Shown here: positions 26,883 to 36,236 of the stretch, piece after piece
Layout: every line of letters starts with the position of its first letter
Numbering within the stretch: position 1 is the first letter of the stretch
Assembly: GCA_963770915.1 (NCBI GenBank)
Contig: CAVYRG010000001.1
Coordinates: 2,604,001 to 2,668,000, forward strand
Length of the DNA stretch: 64,000 bases
Direction: 5' to 3'
Source of the DNA: PALSA-270 sp963770915
GTDB taxonomy: Bacteria; Acidobacteriota; Terriglobia; Terriglobales; Acidobacteriaceae
Notes under the pieces: model-generated
Told to the model about the DNA's origin: nothing
Databases searched by the model: none
The model's input: the letters and a program-made list of their open reading frames with translations, nothing else
Translations under genes and position numbers: made by a program

Positions 26883-27899
26883 ATGAAAATATCCCCAATC
26901 AATCGGATCCTGATTGCCATTGGTCTAGTCTTGGGGCTTGCCACCACCATCGGTGTGTTAGCGCCGCGTCTGGCGCAGGGATTGATTCACCTGGCAACCG
27001 GCAATGTTTACCGGGTTCTCACTCAGCCGTACTTTTATCTGGGTCATCTGCCGGTGACCCTGGGCTTCTTGATCAAGACGGTGGCGTTTCTGGTGGCGCT
27101 CAGTTTCTTTGCCCGGCTGGTCCGGCAGTTTCTGCAGAAAGAAGTCCTGGCGCGAACGCCTTGGGACACTGGGCAACAGTATGCCGTGTCACGGGTTCTG
27201 GGATACCTGGTGTTTCTGCTTGGTCTGGTCATCGGACTGCAATCATTGGGCATCGATCTGAGCAGCCTGGTGGTGGTGGGCGGGGCTCTCGGGGTAGGGG
27301 TAGGTTTCGGGCTTCAGCCGATCGTCAGCAACTTCGTCTCCGGCCTGGTTCTACTCGTGGAGCGGCCCATTCGGGTGGGCGATCGGGTCGAGGTTGGCGC
27401 TACTTCCGGCGATATCATAAGAATCGGTGGCCGCAGCACCTGGATTCGCACCAACGACAACGAGATCATCATCATTCCGAACTCAGAGTTCGTGACTGCG
27501 CGAGTCACCAACTGGACCGCGAATGATCGCTCGGTGAGGTTCTCTCTTCCCGTGGGCGTCTCTTACGCCAGCGACCCCGAGCAAGTGAGGATTCTTCTGC
27601 TCGAGGTGGCGCAAAAACATCCCGACGTTCTAGCCAACCCCGCTCCGGAAGTCATTTTCAAAGAGTTTGGCGACAGCTCGCTGAATTTTGTGCTCCGCGT
27701 TTTCAGTATTAATCAAGTGCAAACACCGTTGAAGCTCAAGAGCGAACTCTACTTCTCAATCTTTCGGGTCTTCGCGGAACACGGCATCGAAATCCCGTTT
27801 CCCCAGCGCGATTTGCATCTCAGGTCGGTGGAAGCGCCAATCTCGATTGCCAGTGTCGCAGGCAAGCCATCTCCGAAAGACACGGCTCCGAGTGGATAG
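26883..27899 (+). CDS. MscS-family mechanosensitive channel
   Basis: The 338-aa protein starts at ATG 26883 with GGAGAGG ahead of it; the longer frame from 26835 is not needed. Transmembrane helices lie at about 8-28, 53-75 and 92-115. The pore-lining TM3 follows, with Gly/Ala packing (VVVGGALGVGVGFGLQPIVS), and then the beta domain signature NFVSGLVLLVERPIRVGDRV and an alpha/beta C-terminal vestibule. MscS channels open under membrane tension and release solutes during osmotic downshock. The size is close to the short MscS class. Confidence 0.92.
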   Translation: MKISPINRILIAIGLVLGLATTIGVLAPRLAQGLIHLATGNVYRVLTQPYFYLGHLPVTLGFLIKTVAFLVALSFFARLVRQFLQKEVLARTPWDTGQQYAVSRVLGYLVFLLGLVIGLQSLGIDLSSLVVVGGALGVGVGFGLQPIVSNFVSGLVLLVERPIRVGDRVEVGATSGDIIRIGGRSTWIRTNDNEIIIIPNSEFVTARVTNWTANDRSVRFSLPVGVSYASDPEQVRILLLEVAQKHPDVLANPAPEVIFKEFGDSSLNFVLRVFSINQVQTPLKLKSELYFSIFRVFAEHGIEIPFPQRDLHLRSVEAPISIASVAGKPSPKDTAPSG

Positions 27900-27962
27900 C
27901 CGGCTTCCTCTCTCATCTGTGGTGATCTTCCGCCAGTGAGATCCAGCCCCAAACGTTTTTCA

Positions 27963-30653
27963 TTATTTGGCGAGATCCGCCTGGCCCACGACGTTGAAGT
28001 TGGCGATTTGCGCAGAGGCGGAATCCTGTGGCTGCGCGCCTCCCAATGAAACGCTGTATTCGCCGGGCAGGATGATGTGATTGCCTTGGGCATCGACTTG
28101 GCCCAGGGAGCGCGGCTCAATCGTAAGGCTAATGTGAGCCGACTCGCCCGGTGCTAGGTGCACGCGCTCGAAGCCAGCGAGCTCACGAATGGGAGTCTCG
28201 AAACCTTTAGGCTGCGTTAGATAAAGTTCGACGACCTCATCTCCTGCCATCGCCCCTGTATTTTTCACATCCCCCTCGATTGTGACAGGCTCGCCGGCCT
28301 TCACCTCCGACGGCACTCTCAGGCCGGCGTAGGCGAAGCTGGTGTAGCTGAGTCCGTAGCCGAACCCGTAGAGCGGCGTCTCGGAGAAATAACGGTAGGT
28401 GCGGCCTTGCATCGCGTAATCCTCGAACGGCGGGACCTGGTTCAGCGACGAGTAGAAGGTCAAGGGGAGGCGTCCGGCAGGATCGTTGTCGCCTGCCAGC
28501 GTCTCGGCAATCGCAGTTCCACCTTCTTCTCCCGGGTACCAGGCTTCGAGAATCGCATTGGCGTGATCCTGAGCCCAGTTGACCGCCAGAGCGCTGCCGT
28601 TCTGCAGCACGACGATCAAAGGCTTGCCGGTGGCGGCGAGCGCTTTCAAAAGTTCCTCTTGCGTATCGGGTAAATCGATGGACGTGCGGTCGCCGCCGCT
28701 GAATCCGGCGAGCTTAACCGGCATTTCTTCGCCTTCAAGCATGGGCGCAAGGCCAACACAGGCAATGATCACATCCGACTGCTTGGCAGCCGCGACGGCT
28801 TGATCGAGAAGGACCGCGGCTGGCGCCTGCCAGGTGAGATCAATACCGGCGCTGCCGCTATGGTGAAAGTACTCCAGGCGGACGGAGTGCGGCTGGGTAT
28901 CACTGAAGTGAAGTGGAGCCTCAAACACTGCGCCGCGCTCACTGGTTTTTTGCCCCTCGCTTTCAACCAGCAAATTCCCATCAAGATAGAGTTTGAATCC
29001 TTCCGCGTTTTCGCACGAATAGCAGTAGTTGATTCGGATCCCCAATTTGTAATCGCCGGGCGCCGGCGGAAGGAAGCTGCCACTCCAGCGCACCGAGTAG
29101 TTGTTGCGCTGTAAGCCTTTTACCGGAACAACCTTATCCCAGTTGAAATTGATGTTGCGGTCCGTGCGGGTGAGCACAGGTTTCCCGCTCAGGTCTGGCG
29201 TGCTGAAGTATTCGCCGGTAAGGCCGTCGCCGGAACCGCTGCTGGGACGAAGCGCGGTGCGTTCAATCGGCATCGCGAAACCTGCCACTAAGGTTGCACC
29301 CTGCGCATAAACGACGTGAGCCGAGGGAAATCGCTTCTCGATCCCGACCAGCGGATAAACCGGATCCGGCGGCGGGCCGTTGTAGTTGCCCTGCAGAGAC
29401 TGAACCAGCTCTGCCGTCGGACCGACCACAGCAATGCGGGAGATGCCGGCTTTCAGCGGCAGAATATGGGCCTCGTTCTTCAGCAGCACCATGGATTCAC
29501 GCGCCGCTTTCAGGGAGAGCTGGCGATGTTCCGGCGAGTTGACCTCGGTCATGGGAATGCGGCCGTAGGCAAAACTTGACAGAGGGTCGAACATGCCGAG
29601 TTTGAAGCGCGCCCGGAACAGGCGCCGCAATGCGTTATCGAGATCGGCTTCGCTGACGAGATTCTGATGAATGGCATCCACAAGCGACGGGAAAGCTTGG
29701 CCTGCGCGGAAGCCGCACTCGATATCGGTACCCGCTTTCAGCGCATCGGCAGCAGCATGCGCCATATCTGTCGCGTAGTGATGGCCGGTATAGATATCTG
29801 CCGCAGCGGCACAGTCGCTCACCACATAGCCGTCGAACTTCCAGTCGCTGCGCAGATGATCGCGCAGAAGCATGGTGTTCGCGCAGGCAGGTGTAGCATC
29901 AATCGCATTGTAGGCGCACATCACGGACTGGGCATGGCCTTCGGTCACAGCTGCTCGGAAGGCGGGCAGGTAGGTGTCCTCAAGATCATGGGGAGAGACA
30001 TCGACATTGAAACTGTGCCGCAGCGGCTCGGGGCCGCTGTGCACTGCGAAGTGCTTCGCGGTGGAGACCACCCTGAAATAGTTGGGATCGTCGCCCTGCA
30101 TGCCCGTTACGAAAGCAACGGCCATGCGGCCGGTGAGGAAGGGATCTTCGCCGTAGGTTTCCTGCCCACGTCCCCAGCGGGGATCGCGAAAAATGTTGAT
30201 GTTGGGAGCCCAGAAAGTGAGGCCGAAAAAAGTTTCATGGTGGTCATTGCGCATCGCCTCGTCGTATTTGGCGCGCGCTTCGGTCGAGATGGTCTCGCCC
30301 ATGCGGTGAACAAGGCTCGTATCCCAGGTGGCGGCCATTCCGATCACTTGCGGAAAATTCGTGGCATAGCCGGCAAACGCGACCCCATGCAGACCCTCGT
30401 TCCACCAGTCGTATTGCGGGACGTCGAGCCGCGGGATGGCGGGCGCGTGGTCCCGCATCTGGGAAACCTTTTCCTCCAACGTCATCCGCGAGATCAGGTC
30501 GTCGACGCGTTGTTCCAGAGGCAGCGCCGGGTTCATGTATGGCAAAGCCTGCGTGGCGGCTTGCTGTTGCGCATCCGCTGGGAATGGAGCAAACGCGAGA
30601 GCGACGACGAGGCCGAAAAAGCCGAGGCACGCAAGGACGCGGCGATGTGGCAT
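27963..30653 (-). CDS. Secreted GH3 beta-glycosidase with PA14 insert (beta-xylosidase/beta-glucosidase)
   Basis: ATG 30653 gives 896 aa with a signal peptide (RRVLACLGFFGLVVALAFAP); the longer ORF to 30920 only shadows the neighbouring gene. Order: GH3 N-terminal barrel at about 40-350 (SRMTLEEKVSQM at the start, catalytic nucleophile Asp280 in GYVVSDC); the alpha/beta sandwich from about 390 (LLKNEAHILPLK); an inserted PA14 domain at about 460-610 (LTGEYFSTPDLSGKP...); the remainder of the sandwich (IACVGLAPMLEGE); and a fibronectin-III-like C-terminus (VKNTGAMAGDEVVELYL). PA14 in GH3 shapes the substrate pocket. Next to a glucuronoyl esterase and an exo-oligoxylanase, removal of terminal xylose from oligosaccharides is the likeliest role, but glucosidase activity is possible. 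Confidence 0.93.
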   Translation of the reverse strand: MPHRRVLACLGFFGLVVALAFAPFPADAQQQAATQALPYMNPALPLEQRVDDLISRMTLEEKVSQMRDHAPAIPRLDVPQYDWWNEGLHGVAFAGYATNFPQVIGMAATWDTSLVHRMGETISTEARAKYDEAMRNDHHETFFGLTFWAPNINIFRDPRWGRGQETYGEDPFLTGRMAVAFVTGMQGDDPNYFRVVSTAKHFAVHSGPEPLRHSFNVDVSPHDLEDTYLPAFRAAVTEGHAQSVMCAYNAIDATPACANTMLLRDHLRSDWKFDGYVVSDCAAAADIYTGHHYATDMAHAAADALKAGTDIECGFRAGQAFPSLVDAIHQNLVSEADLDNALRRLFRARFKLGMFDPLSSFAYGRIPMTEVNSPEHRQLSLKAARESMVLLKNEAHILPLKAGISRIAVVGPTAELVQSLQGNYNGPPPDPVYPLVGIEKRFPSAHVVYAQGATLVAGFAMPIERTALRPSSGSGDGLTGEYFSTPDLSGKPVLTRTDRNINFNWDKVVPVKGLQRNNYSVRWSGSFLPPAPGDYKLGIRINYCYSCENAEGFKLYLDGNLLVESEGQKTSERGAVFEAPLHFSDTQPHSVRLEYFHHSGSAGIDLTWQAPAAVLLDQAVAAAKQSDVIIACVGLAPMLEGEEMPVKLAGFSGGDRTSIDLPDTQEELLKALAATGKPLIVVLQNGSALAVNWAQDHANAILEAWYPGEEGGTAIAETLAGDNDPAGRLPLTFYSSLNQVPPFEDYAMQGRTYRYFSETPLYGFGYGLSYTSFAYAGLRVPSEVKAGEPVTIEGDVKNTGAMAGDEVVELYLTQPKGFETPIRELAGFERVHLAPGESAHISLTIEPRSLGQVDAQGNHIILPGEYSVSLGGAQPQDSASAQIANFNVVGQADLAK

Positions 30654-30715
30654 GTAGTGACCAACTCCTCTTGACGGATATGGAAGGCGACGGGTCATTC
30701 TATACGGTGCAGAGG

Positions 30716-31642
30716 CTAGATTGCAGAGACAGGATGATTCAGGTTCCAATAAGGCTCGACCACGGGGATAAACTCCACTGGCACGTCGGAGATGAACGTT
30801 TTCAGCCACTCCGCGCAATATTTCATCCCGGCCTGCTCTGAGCTGGACTCGCCGAGCAGAATCATTCCCTTCTTCTGGCCGGTGGAGATCATGTCCTGCA
30901 CATACTCCACCGATTCCCACTCGTGGCTATAGCCCACGAGCATTGCGTCCACCGGCTCGTTCAGCAAATGGATCGTAGGAATCTGGGTCGCATTACCCCA
31001 GCTTGCCGCCACATTGACGACCGGCAGACTTGGATCACCTACGATGCGCATGGTGCGGTCGTTGAGTTTGGCCAGCAATTCCTTGGCTAGGCTCAATAGA
31101 GTCGTGGCGGGCAGCTTGAAGCGCGTCGGCTTTGTTGGATCGACGACATACGGGTCCCATCCCAGTTCTTTCGCCATCCCCACCGCGATGCCATCTGGCC
31201 CCTCAGCCGGCCAATGATCGTGCAGGTGAAAGCAGACGAGATTGTTGGCGCGAATAAAATCGCGCTTGGCTTTGAACTGCGCGTTGCCTTCCAGCCGGTT
31301 CAGATTGTCGTTGTCGCCCCAGAAGATGGACTCCAGCGTAATGATCAGATTTTTGCCGGACGCCGCCGCCGTCTTCAGGCAATCGACCGTTGCAATGGCC
31401 GTGGTGGCGATGCCTGTAACGGCAGTAGTGGGATCGCCGGCGATGACATAGTCCTCGGTCTCAACGCTGGTGGGCACGGCGGTCTTGGAGCGGATGAGTT
31501 GCACGAACTGGAGCGCCGTGACCGGGCCGCTATGCAGGGGGAATCGGCGGGCGAACTCACGCGCCCGCTCGGCAGCGGGCGCTTGCGCCTGAGCCGGCGG
31601 GGAGGCCTGGGCAATTGCGAACGAAGGAGAAGTATCAGCCAC
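30716..31642 (-). CDS. NIF3-like (DUF34) protein, copy with altered metal ligands
   Basis: GTG 31642 with an AGAGGA site gives 308 aa and a 19-bp gap to the upstream stop; the longer ORF to 31702 would overlap it. The N-terminus may include a weak signal, and the family domain runs from about 45 to the end. It is a close tandem paralogue of the next gene upstream: shared FHxHDHWP/H, LNDRTxRxVGDPSLPV and GMKYCAEWLKTF. NIF3 proteins form hexameric rings with a two-metal site. Here the first metal-binding His position reads IITLESIFW instead of the neighbour's VITHEPTFW, and the C-terminal GHxxxE reads GESSSE. Reduced or changed metal binding is therefore likely. Confidence 0.85.
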   Translation of the reverse strand: MADTSPSFAIAQASPPAQAQAPAAERAREFARRFPLHSGPVTALQFVQLIRSKTAVPTSVETEDYVIAGDPTTAVTGIATTAIATVDCLKTAAASGKNLIITLESIFWGDNDNLNRLEGNAQFKAKRDFIRANNLVCFHLHDHWPAEGPDGIAVGMAKELGWDPYVVDPTKPTRFKLPATTLLSLAKELLAKLNDRTMRIVGDPSLPVVNVAASWGNATQIPTIHLLNEPVDAMLVGYSHEWESVEYVQDMISTGQKKGMILLGESSSEQAGMKYCAEWLKTFISDVPVEFIPVVEPYWNLNHPVSAI

Positions 31643-31661
31643 GCGAATCCTCTTTTGCTCT

Positions 31662-32585
31662 TTATAGTTTCGTATTGATCTCGAACACCGGGTCCTCGAC
31701 ATTCCAGTACGGCTCGATGATGGGGATGAACTGCACTGGCACTTCGTTGACGAAGGTCTTCAGCCACTCGGCGCAATACTTCATGCCCCACATTTCCGAT
31801 CGCATGTGACCCAATAAAATCAGCGCTTTTTTCTGGCCCAATGAGATTGCGTCCTGGACGTAAGCGATCAAGTCCCAATCCTGCGCCTCGCCGATGACCA
31901 GAGCGTCAACATCGCTATCCAGGAAAGTTACCCCGGGGAATGGACTGCAATACCCCCAACTTTCATACACACGCTTCACCGGTAAGCTGGGATCTCCCAC
32001 CACCCGCAGCGTGCGATCGTTGAGCTTTTTATGGAATTCCTCCGCCAGTGCACCGAGAGTGGTGGTCGGCAGGTTATAGATGCGCTGGTTGCTGGAATCC
32101 ATGTAGTCGCTCCAGCCCATCTGCTGCTGCATGCCGCGGTTGATGCCGTCGACCGGGCGCAAGCCGTGCCAGTGATCGTGGAAGTGGAAAGAGACGAGAT
32201 CGTGCTTCTTCAGGTAGTCCAATTTGATCTTGTACAGCGGATCGTCCATCAGATACGTCAGTGTGTCGGGATGAGACCAGAATGTGGGCTCATGGGTAAT
32301 TACGAGGTTAGCCCCGGCCTTCACCGCGTCTTTCAGCGCATCGAAAGTTGCCATCATGACGGTTCCGATGCCTCTAACCTCGGTGCCGGGCGATCCCACA
32401 ATGATGCGGTCGACACCGCCCTCGAACCATGGCCCGCCAATGTGCTGTTTCATCCGGTCCAGAACATCCTGGACGGTGAAGGGCGAGGCTGCCAGCGCAG
32501 GCAGAGTCATGCCCACGGTTGCAAGCGCGAGCGTCGCCGCGCCGCCGACCATCAACTCGCGCCGGGAAATGTCAGCCTTCCCCAT
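31662..32585 (-). CDS. NIF3-like (DUF34) protein with Tat signal peptide
   Basis: ATG 32585 has a GGAAGGGG site and gives 307 aa. The N-terminus is a twin-arginine signal (ISRRELMVGGAATLALATVG), so the protein is exported folded, presumably with metal already in place. The NIF3 ligand motifs are largely kept: VITHEPTFWSH, FHFHDHWHG and the C-terminal GHMRSE. NIF3/DUF34 is usually a cytoplasmic family proposed to act on nucleotides or damaged metabolites; a periplasmic tandem pair beside glycosidases is unusual. It is divergent from the CE15 esterase gene with 272 bp between. Confidence 0.88.
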   Translation of the reverse strand: MGKADISRRELMVGGAATLALATVGMTLPALAASPFTVQDVLDRMKQHIGGPWFEGGVDRIIVGSPGTEVRGIGTVMMATFDALKDAVKAGANLVITHEPTFWSHPDTLTYLMDDPLYKIKLDYLKKHDLVSFHFHDHWHGLRPVDGINRGMQQQMGWSDYMDSSNQRIYNLPTTTLGALAEEFHKKLNDRTLRVVGDPSLPVKRVYESWGYCSPFPGVTFLDSDVDALVIGEAQDWDLIAYVQDAISLGQKKALILLGHMRSEMWGMKYCAEWLKTFVNEVPVQFIPIIEPYWNVEDPVFEINTKL

Positions 32586-32766
32586 CGTACGCCCCTTCCA
32601 TCGGAACGCAGCGCAACGCGCCCGTTGTCTTTCCGAAAGTCCAAACGGCAACTATATTACTGCATTACTGCACAAACTTGTCATTGCGCATCTCGCACTG
32701 CCGGTTGGGAATGTCGCAATCCCACCGCCGGGAGAACTTTTTGCCTGATCGCTGATCCGCTTCTTT

Positions 32767-32795
32767 TTGAACAAACCTTCGCATCGGACTATAGT
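32767..32795 (+). promoter_or_regulatory. Sigma70-type promoter for the CE15 gene
   Basis: TTGAAC (32767-32772), a 17-bp spacer and TATAGT (32790-32795) sit 62 bp ahead of the ATG at 32858. Both hexamers match the consensus at four or five of six positions with ideal spacing. Confidence 0.6.
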
Positions 32796-32857
32796 TAGAA
32801 TTCCGAGTGGAATCGTTTTCAGGCGCGATTATTCATGCCGATACGGAAAGGAATCCC

Positions 32858-34351
32858 ATGACAGCGTGCGAGCATTCTCTGTTAACGAAGGCGTTGTTTT
32901 TGCCTGCGCTTGCGGTTGCGCTGGCCCTCACTACGGCTGCGCGCGGTCAGACATCGGAAGCCGCGAAGTCTCCGGCTAACGCTCAGGCACCAGCCACAGA
33001 ATTCCATTTCCCGACTCCGGAAGAGCGCGCGGCGATTCGAGCCGCTTCGGAGAAAGAGCGCGACCGCGAGCTGAAATTGCTGGGCATTAAGGAAATGCAG
33101 CCGCCCGCCACGGCCTACGACATCGGCAAGCCGGGCAATGCGAATTACGACGAGTCGAAAGCAAATCCCTATCCCAAGCTGCCCGCGCTGCTGGTGATGA
33201 ACGATGGGAAAAGGGTCAAGACGCCGGCGCAGTGGGAAAAGCGCCGGAAAGAAATCCAGGCAATGTTTGCCGAAGACGTTTACGGCAAGTACCCCGAGCA
33301 CATTCCGGCGGTGACGTGGAAGGTGGACAGCGTAGAACAGATGACCGTTTCGGGCGTGCCGGCAATCGTGAAGCACATTACCGGCCACGTGGATAACTCG
33401 GCGGACCCGGAGATCACGGTGGACATCAAGGCGGATGTGGTGACGCCAGCAAGCACAAAAGGCAAGAAGGTACCGCTCATCATCGGAGGCGGATCGCTGC
33501 GCCCGTTTCGCTTTACGCCGCGGCCTGCGGCGCCGGGACAGGTCGTGCACCGCATCGCGATGCCTGAGAATCCTCCGGACTCATCAGAACTGCTGCTGAA
33601 AGCCGGATGGGGATTTGTGGCACGCAACTCAAGCTCGGTGCAGGCAGACAACGGCGGGGGCCTGGATAAGGGAATTATCGGGCTGGTGAATCACGGGCAG
33701 CCGCGCAGCCTGGATGACTGGGGCGTCCTGCGGGCGTGGGCATGGGCCGATAGCCGGATCCTCGATTATCTGCAGACCGATCCCGATGTCGATGGAACGA
33801 AAGTTGGCGTCATGGGCCACTCGCGCGGAGGCAAGGCGGCGCTGGTGGCGATGGCGGACGATCCGCGATTTGCGATCGGGTACATTTCGTCGTCGGGCGC
33901 GGGCGGAGCGGACCTGTTCCGGCGCAATTACGGCGAGACGCTGGGCAACCTGTGCGGCGCGGAAGAGTTTCACTGGTTTGCGGGAAACTTCCTGCGTTAT
34001 GGAGCAGTGGGCCACTCGGCCAGCGAGATCCCGGTGGACAGCCATGAATTCATCGCGCTGATTGCACCGCGACCGGTGTTCATCGGCGGAGGTGCGCTAA
34101 TCACCAGTCCGGAATATGCGCCCGGGGACGCCTGGCAAGATGCCCAAGGGATGTTTATGGCGGCGGCGGCGGCAAGCCCGGCATGGAAGGTGCTGGGATT
34201 CGAAGGACTGGGGACGACAAAATTTCCGCCGATGGGCACATTGCTCGACTCCGGGCGAATCGCTTTCCGCCAACACGAGTACGGGCACACGCCGGCACCG
34301 AACTGGCCGTACTTCCTTGAATTCGCAAAGAAGCAGCTCGGAGAGAAGTGA
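32858..34351 (+). CDS. CE15-type glucuronoyl esterase, secreted
   Basis: ATG 32858 with AAAGGAA gives 497 aa. A signal peptide (LPALAVALALTTAARGQ) is followed by a charged helical segment. The alpha/beta hydrolase domain carries the nucleophile Ser322 in VMGHSRGGKAAL (the CE15 GxSRxGK signature), an acidic partner around CGAEEFHWF, the DSHEFIALIAPRPV strand and the C-terminal catalytic His in QHEYGHTPAPNWP. CE15 enzymes cut the ester between lignin alcohols and 4-O-methylglucuronic acid of xylan. It is followed by GH8 in the same direction, so both may act on glucuronoxylan outside the cytoplasm. Confidence 0.9.
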   Translation: MTACEHSLLTKALFLPALAVALALTTAARGQTSEAAKSPANAQAPATEFHFPTPEERAAIRAASEKERDRELKLLGIKEMQPPATAYDIGKPGNANYDESKANPYPKLPALLVMNDGKRVKTPAQWEKRRKEIQAMFAEDVYGKYPEHIPAVTWKVDSVEQMTVSGVPAIVKHITGHVDNSADPEITVDIKADVVTPASTKGKKVPLIIGGGSLRPFRFTPRPAAPGQVVHRIAMPENPPDSSELLLKAGWGFVARNSSSVQADNGGGLDKGIIGLVNHGQPRSLDDWGVLRAWAWADSRILDYLQTDPDVDGTKVGVMGHSRGGKAALVAMADDPRFAIGYISSSGAGGADLFRRNYGETLGNLCGAEEFHWFAGNFLRYGAVGHSASEIPVDSHEFIALIAPRPVFIGGGALITSPEYAPGDAWQDAQGMFMAAAAASPAWKVLGFEGLGTTKFPPMGTLLDSGRIAFRQHEYGHTPAPNWPYFLEFAKKQLGEK

Positions 34352-34529
34352 AGGCAAAACGCGTGGGGACGGTTGTCGACAGACAAATCTGCCCTGCGCC
34401 GAATTGATCCTGCCAGGACTGTTCGCGCGCCTCGACGCCGGGAGCCTCTTTGTAGTTAAATGACATGGCTAGTAGACCGGCTTATCAATCTTAGGCGCTC
34501 CAGCCTTTTCCTAAACACGAGGTCGGGCC

Positions 34530-36077
34530 TTGTACTATCGTCTGAGTCAGATTCTCCTGCCGCTTTTTCTAATATTTCCCTTAGTTCCAACCGCATCGGG
34601 ACAAGCCACCACGACTGCTCCCGCGCAGGCCAAACCAGCAGCGCCAGCTCAGCCGCCGCCGTTTCCCTTCTCGCCGCCGGTACCTCACGAGAACGCACCG
34701 TTGGGGAACATTCCGCGTTTCCCGGGCGATGGAGACGGCGCATACAAGAGGCAGCACTATCGCGATCTGTTTGACGAGCAGGGGCACACGCCGGCTGAGA
34801 GCCGCGCCAAGATCGAGAAGGCCTTCCAGCAGCTCTTCCATGGGGACGGACAGGAAGAGCGTATTTATTTCGAGAACGGTGCCAACCAGAACGGGCCACT
34901 TGCCTACATCACCGACTGGGCGAACAACGACGCGCGCACAGAGGGTATGTCTTACGGCATGATGATCGCCGTCGAGTTGAATAAGAAGCGCGAGTTCGAC
35001 GCCATCTGGAACTGGGCCAACACCTACATGCTGATCACCGACCCGGAGAACCCTTCAGTGAGTTACTTTGCCTGGTCGATGGGCACAGATGGTACGCCGC
35101 GCTCCACCGGCGCCGCGCCCGATGGCGAAGAGTACTTCACCATGGCGCTTTATTTCGCGGCGCACCGTTGGGGCAATGGGAAGGGCATCTATAACTATCA
35201 AGCGGAGGCAGACAGAATTCTCCGCGGTATTCGTCATCATCCCGTGCTGACAGGCACTGGTCCGTTCCGGATTCATCCGAACGATCCGCCGTTTGTATTT
35301 CCGGATCATCCCTGGCCCAGCCCCAACAATAAAGCTCGCGAAAGAGAGGCGTCCGCACGAGGAGCGACCAATCCTTTTCCGGTCTTTCGCGGTCCGCGAA
35401 CGCCGCGCCCGGAAACCATCGGCCCCATGGTCGATGAGCCGCACAACATGATCCGCTTTGTACCAAACGTCGGCGATGGCTTTACCGATCCCTCCTATCA
35501 TCTGCCTGCGTTCTATGAGCTGTGGGCGCGCTGGGGACCGGTGGAGGATCGCGTGTTCTGGGCTAAGGCGGCAGATGTGAGCCGGGACTTGTTTAGCAAA
35601 ATCACCGGACCGGAAACCGGGCTCACTCCCGACACCGCGAATTTTGACGAGACCCAGATTGTGCGGCGCAACGGTGCAGCGACGCCCTTCGGTTACGATT
35701 CCTGGCGAAGCGTGAGCAACTGGTCGGTGGATTACTCGTGGTGGAAAAAAGACGACCGCGAGACGGTGCTGAGCGACCGCCTCCAGAAATTTCTCTACGG
35801 CCAGGGCATCGACAAATTCCCAGACCGTTACACGCTCGACGGCAAGCCGCTCTCGGAGCGGCACTCGCCGGGAATGGTCGCAACCAGCGCTGTCGGCAGT
35901 TTCGCGGCGACGCCGGGGTCCATCTCGAAGGCGTTCGTCGATGAGCTTTGGAACATGCCGATTCCATCGGGAGAGCAACGTTACTACGACGGCATGCTGT
36001 ACTTGATGAGCTTGCTTCACTGCAGCGGAAACTTCCGCATCATCCTGCCGAAGGCCGAGGGATCGTCACACAAATAG
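34530..36077 (+). CDS. GH8 family glycosidase, likely reducing-end xylose-releasing exo-oligoxylanase
   Basis: The 515-aa protein starts at TTG 34530 with a signal peptide (LLPLFLIFPLVPTASGQ). A Pro/Ala-rich linker follows, then the (alpha/alpha)6 domain from about 65. The general acid lies in DARTEGMSYGMM (Glu138), with the conserved AAPDGEEYFTMALYFA and the substrate-binding FGYDSWRSVSNWSVDYSWW. The pattern, including DPSYHLPAFYELWARWG, is that of the Rex subgroup rather than cellulases. Such enzymes remove xylose from the reducing end of xylo-oligosaccharides. The stop codon runs into a long hairpin. Confidence 0.9.
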   Translation: MYYRLSQILLPLFLIFPLVPTASGQATTTAPAQAKPAAPAQPPPFPFSPPVPHENAPLGNIPRFPGDGDGAYKRQHYRDLFDEQGHTPAESRAKIEKAFQQLFHGDGQEERIYFENGANQNGPLAYITDWANNDARTEGMSYGMMIAVELNKKREFDAIWNWANTYMLITDPENPSVSYFAWSMGTDGTPRSTGAAPDGEEYFTMALYFAAHRWGNGKGIYNYQAEADRILRGIRHHPVLTGTGPFRIHPNDPPFVFPDHPWPSPNNKAREREASARGATNPFPVFRGPRTPRPETIGPMVDEPHNMIRFVPNVGDGFTDPSYHLPAFYELWARWGPVEDRVFWAKAADVSRDLFSKITGPETGLTPDTANFDETQIVRRNGAATPFGYDSWRSVSNWSVDYSWWKKDDRETVLSDRLQKFLYGQGIDKFPDRYTLDGKPLSERHSPGMVATSAVGSFAATPGSISKAFVDELWNMPIPSGEQRYYDGMLYLMSLLHCSGNFRIILPKAEGSSHK

Positions 36078-36103
36078 GAGAGCCGGCAGGATTGCCGTCT
36101 CCT
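36076..36103. terminator. Hairpin at the end of the GH8 gene
   Basis: AGGAGA (36076-36081) pairs with TCTCCT (36098-36103) and CGGCA (36084-36088) with TGCCG (36093-36097), with a 2-nt bulge and a GGAT loop. It begins at the stop codon. There is no T-run, so terminator strength is uncertain. It separates the xylan genes from the hydrogenase operon. Confidence 0.45.
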
Positions 36104-36129
36104 CAGCGACGTCTAGATCACGACTTCCA

Positions 36130-36143
36130 GTGATCCGAATCAC
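36130..36143. promoter_or_regulatory. CRP/FNR-type operator upstream of the hydrogenase operon
   Basis: GTGATCCGAATCAC is a perfect 5-4-5 palindrome (GTGAT-N4-ATCAC) in the format of CRP/FNR-family sites (FNR TTGAT-N4-ATCAA). It lies 93 bp before the hydB start. The operon itself encodes a cyclic-nucleotide-binding protein without a DNA-binding domain, so the regulator that reads this site would be encoded elsewhere. Confidence 0.55.
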
Positions 36144-36236
36144 AGCCGGGGATTCGCCGGATATGTAGTATTTGTAACGGTAGGTGTCCGCGGTTGGGAT
36201 GCCTCACCAGTTTCACCTCATCACGGAAGCACCTGC

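Noticed and set aside
30654..30920. N-terminal extension of the GH3 protein
   Set aside because: It overlaps the NIF3-like gene in another frame, and a proper signal peptide begins at the ATG at 30653.
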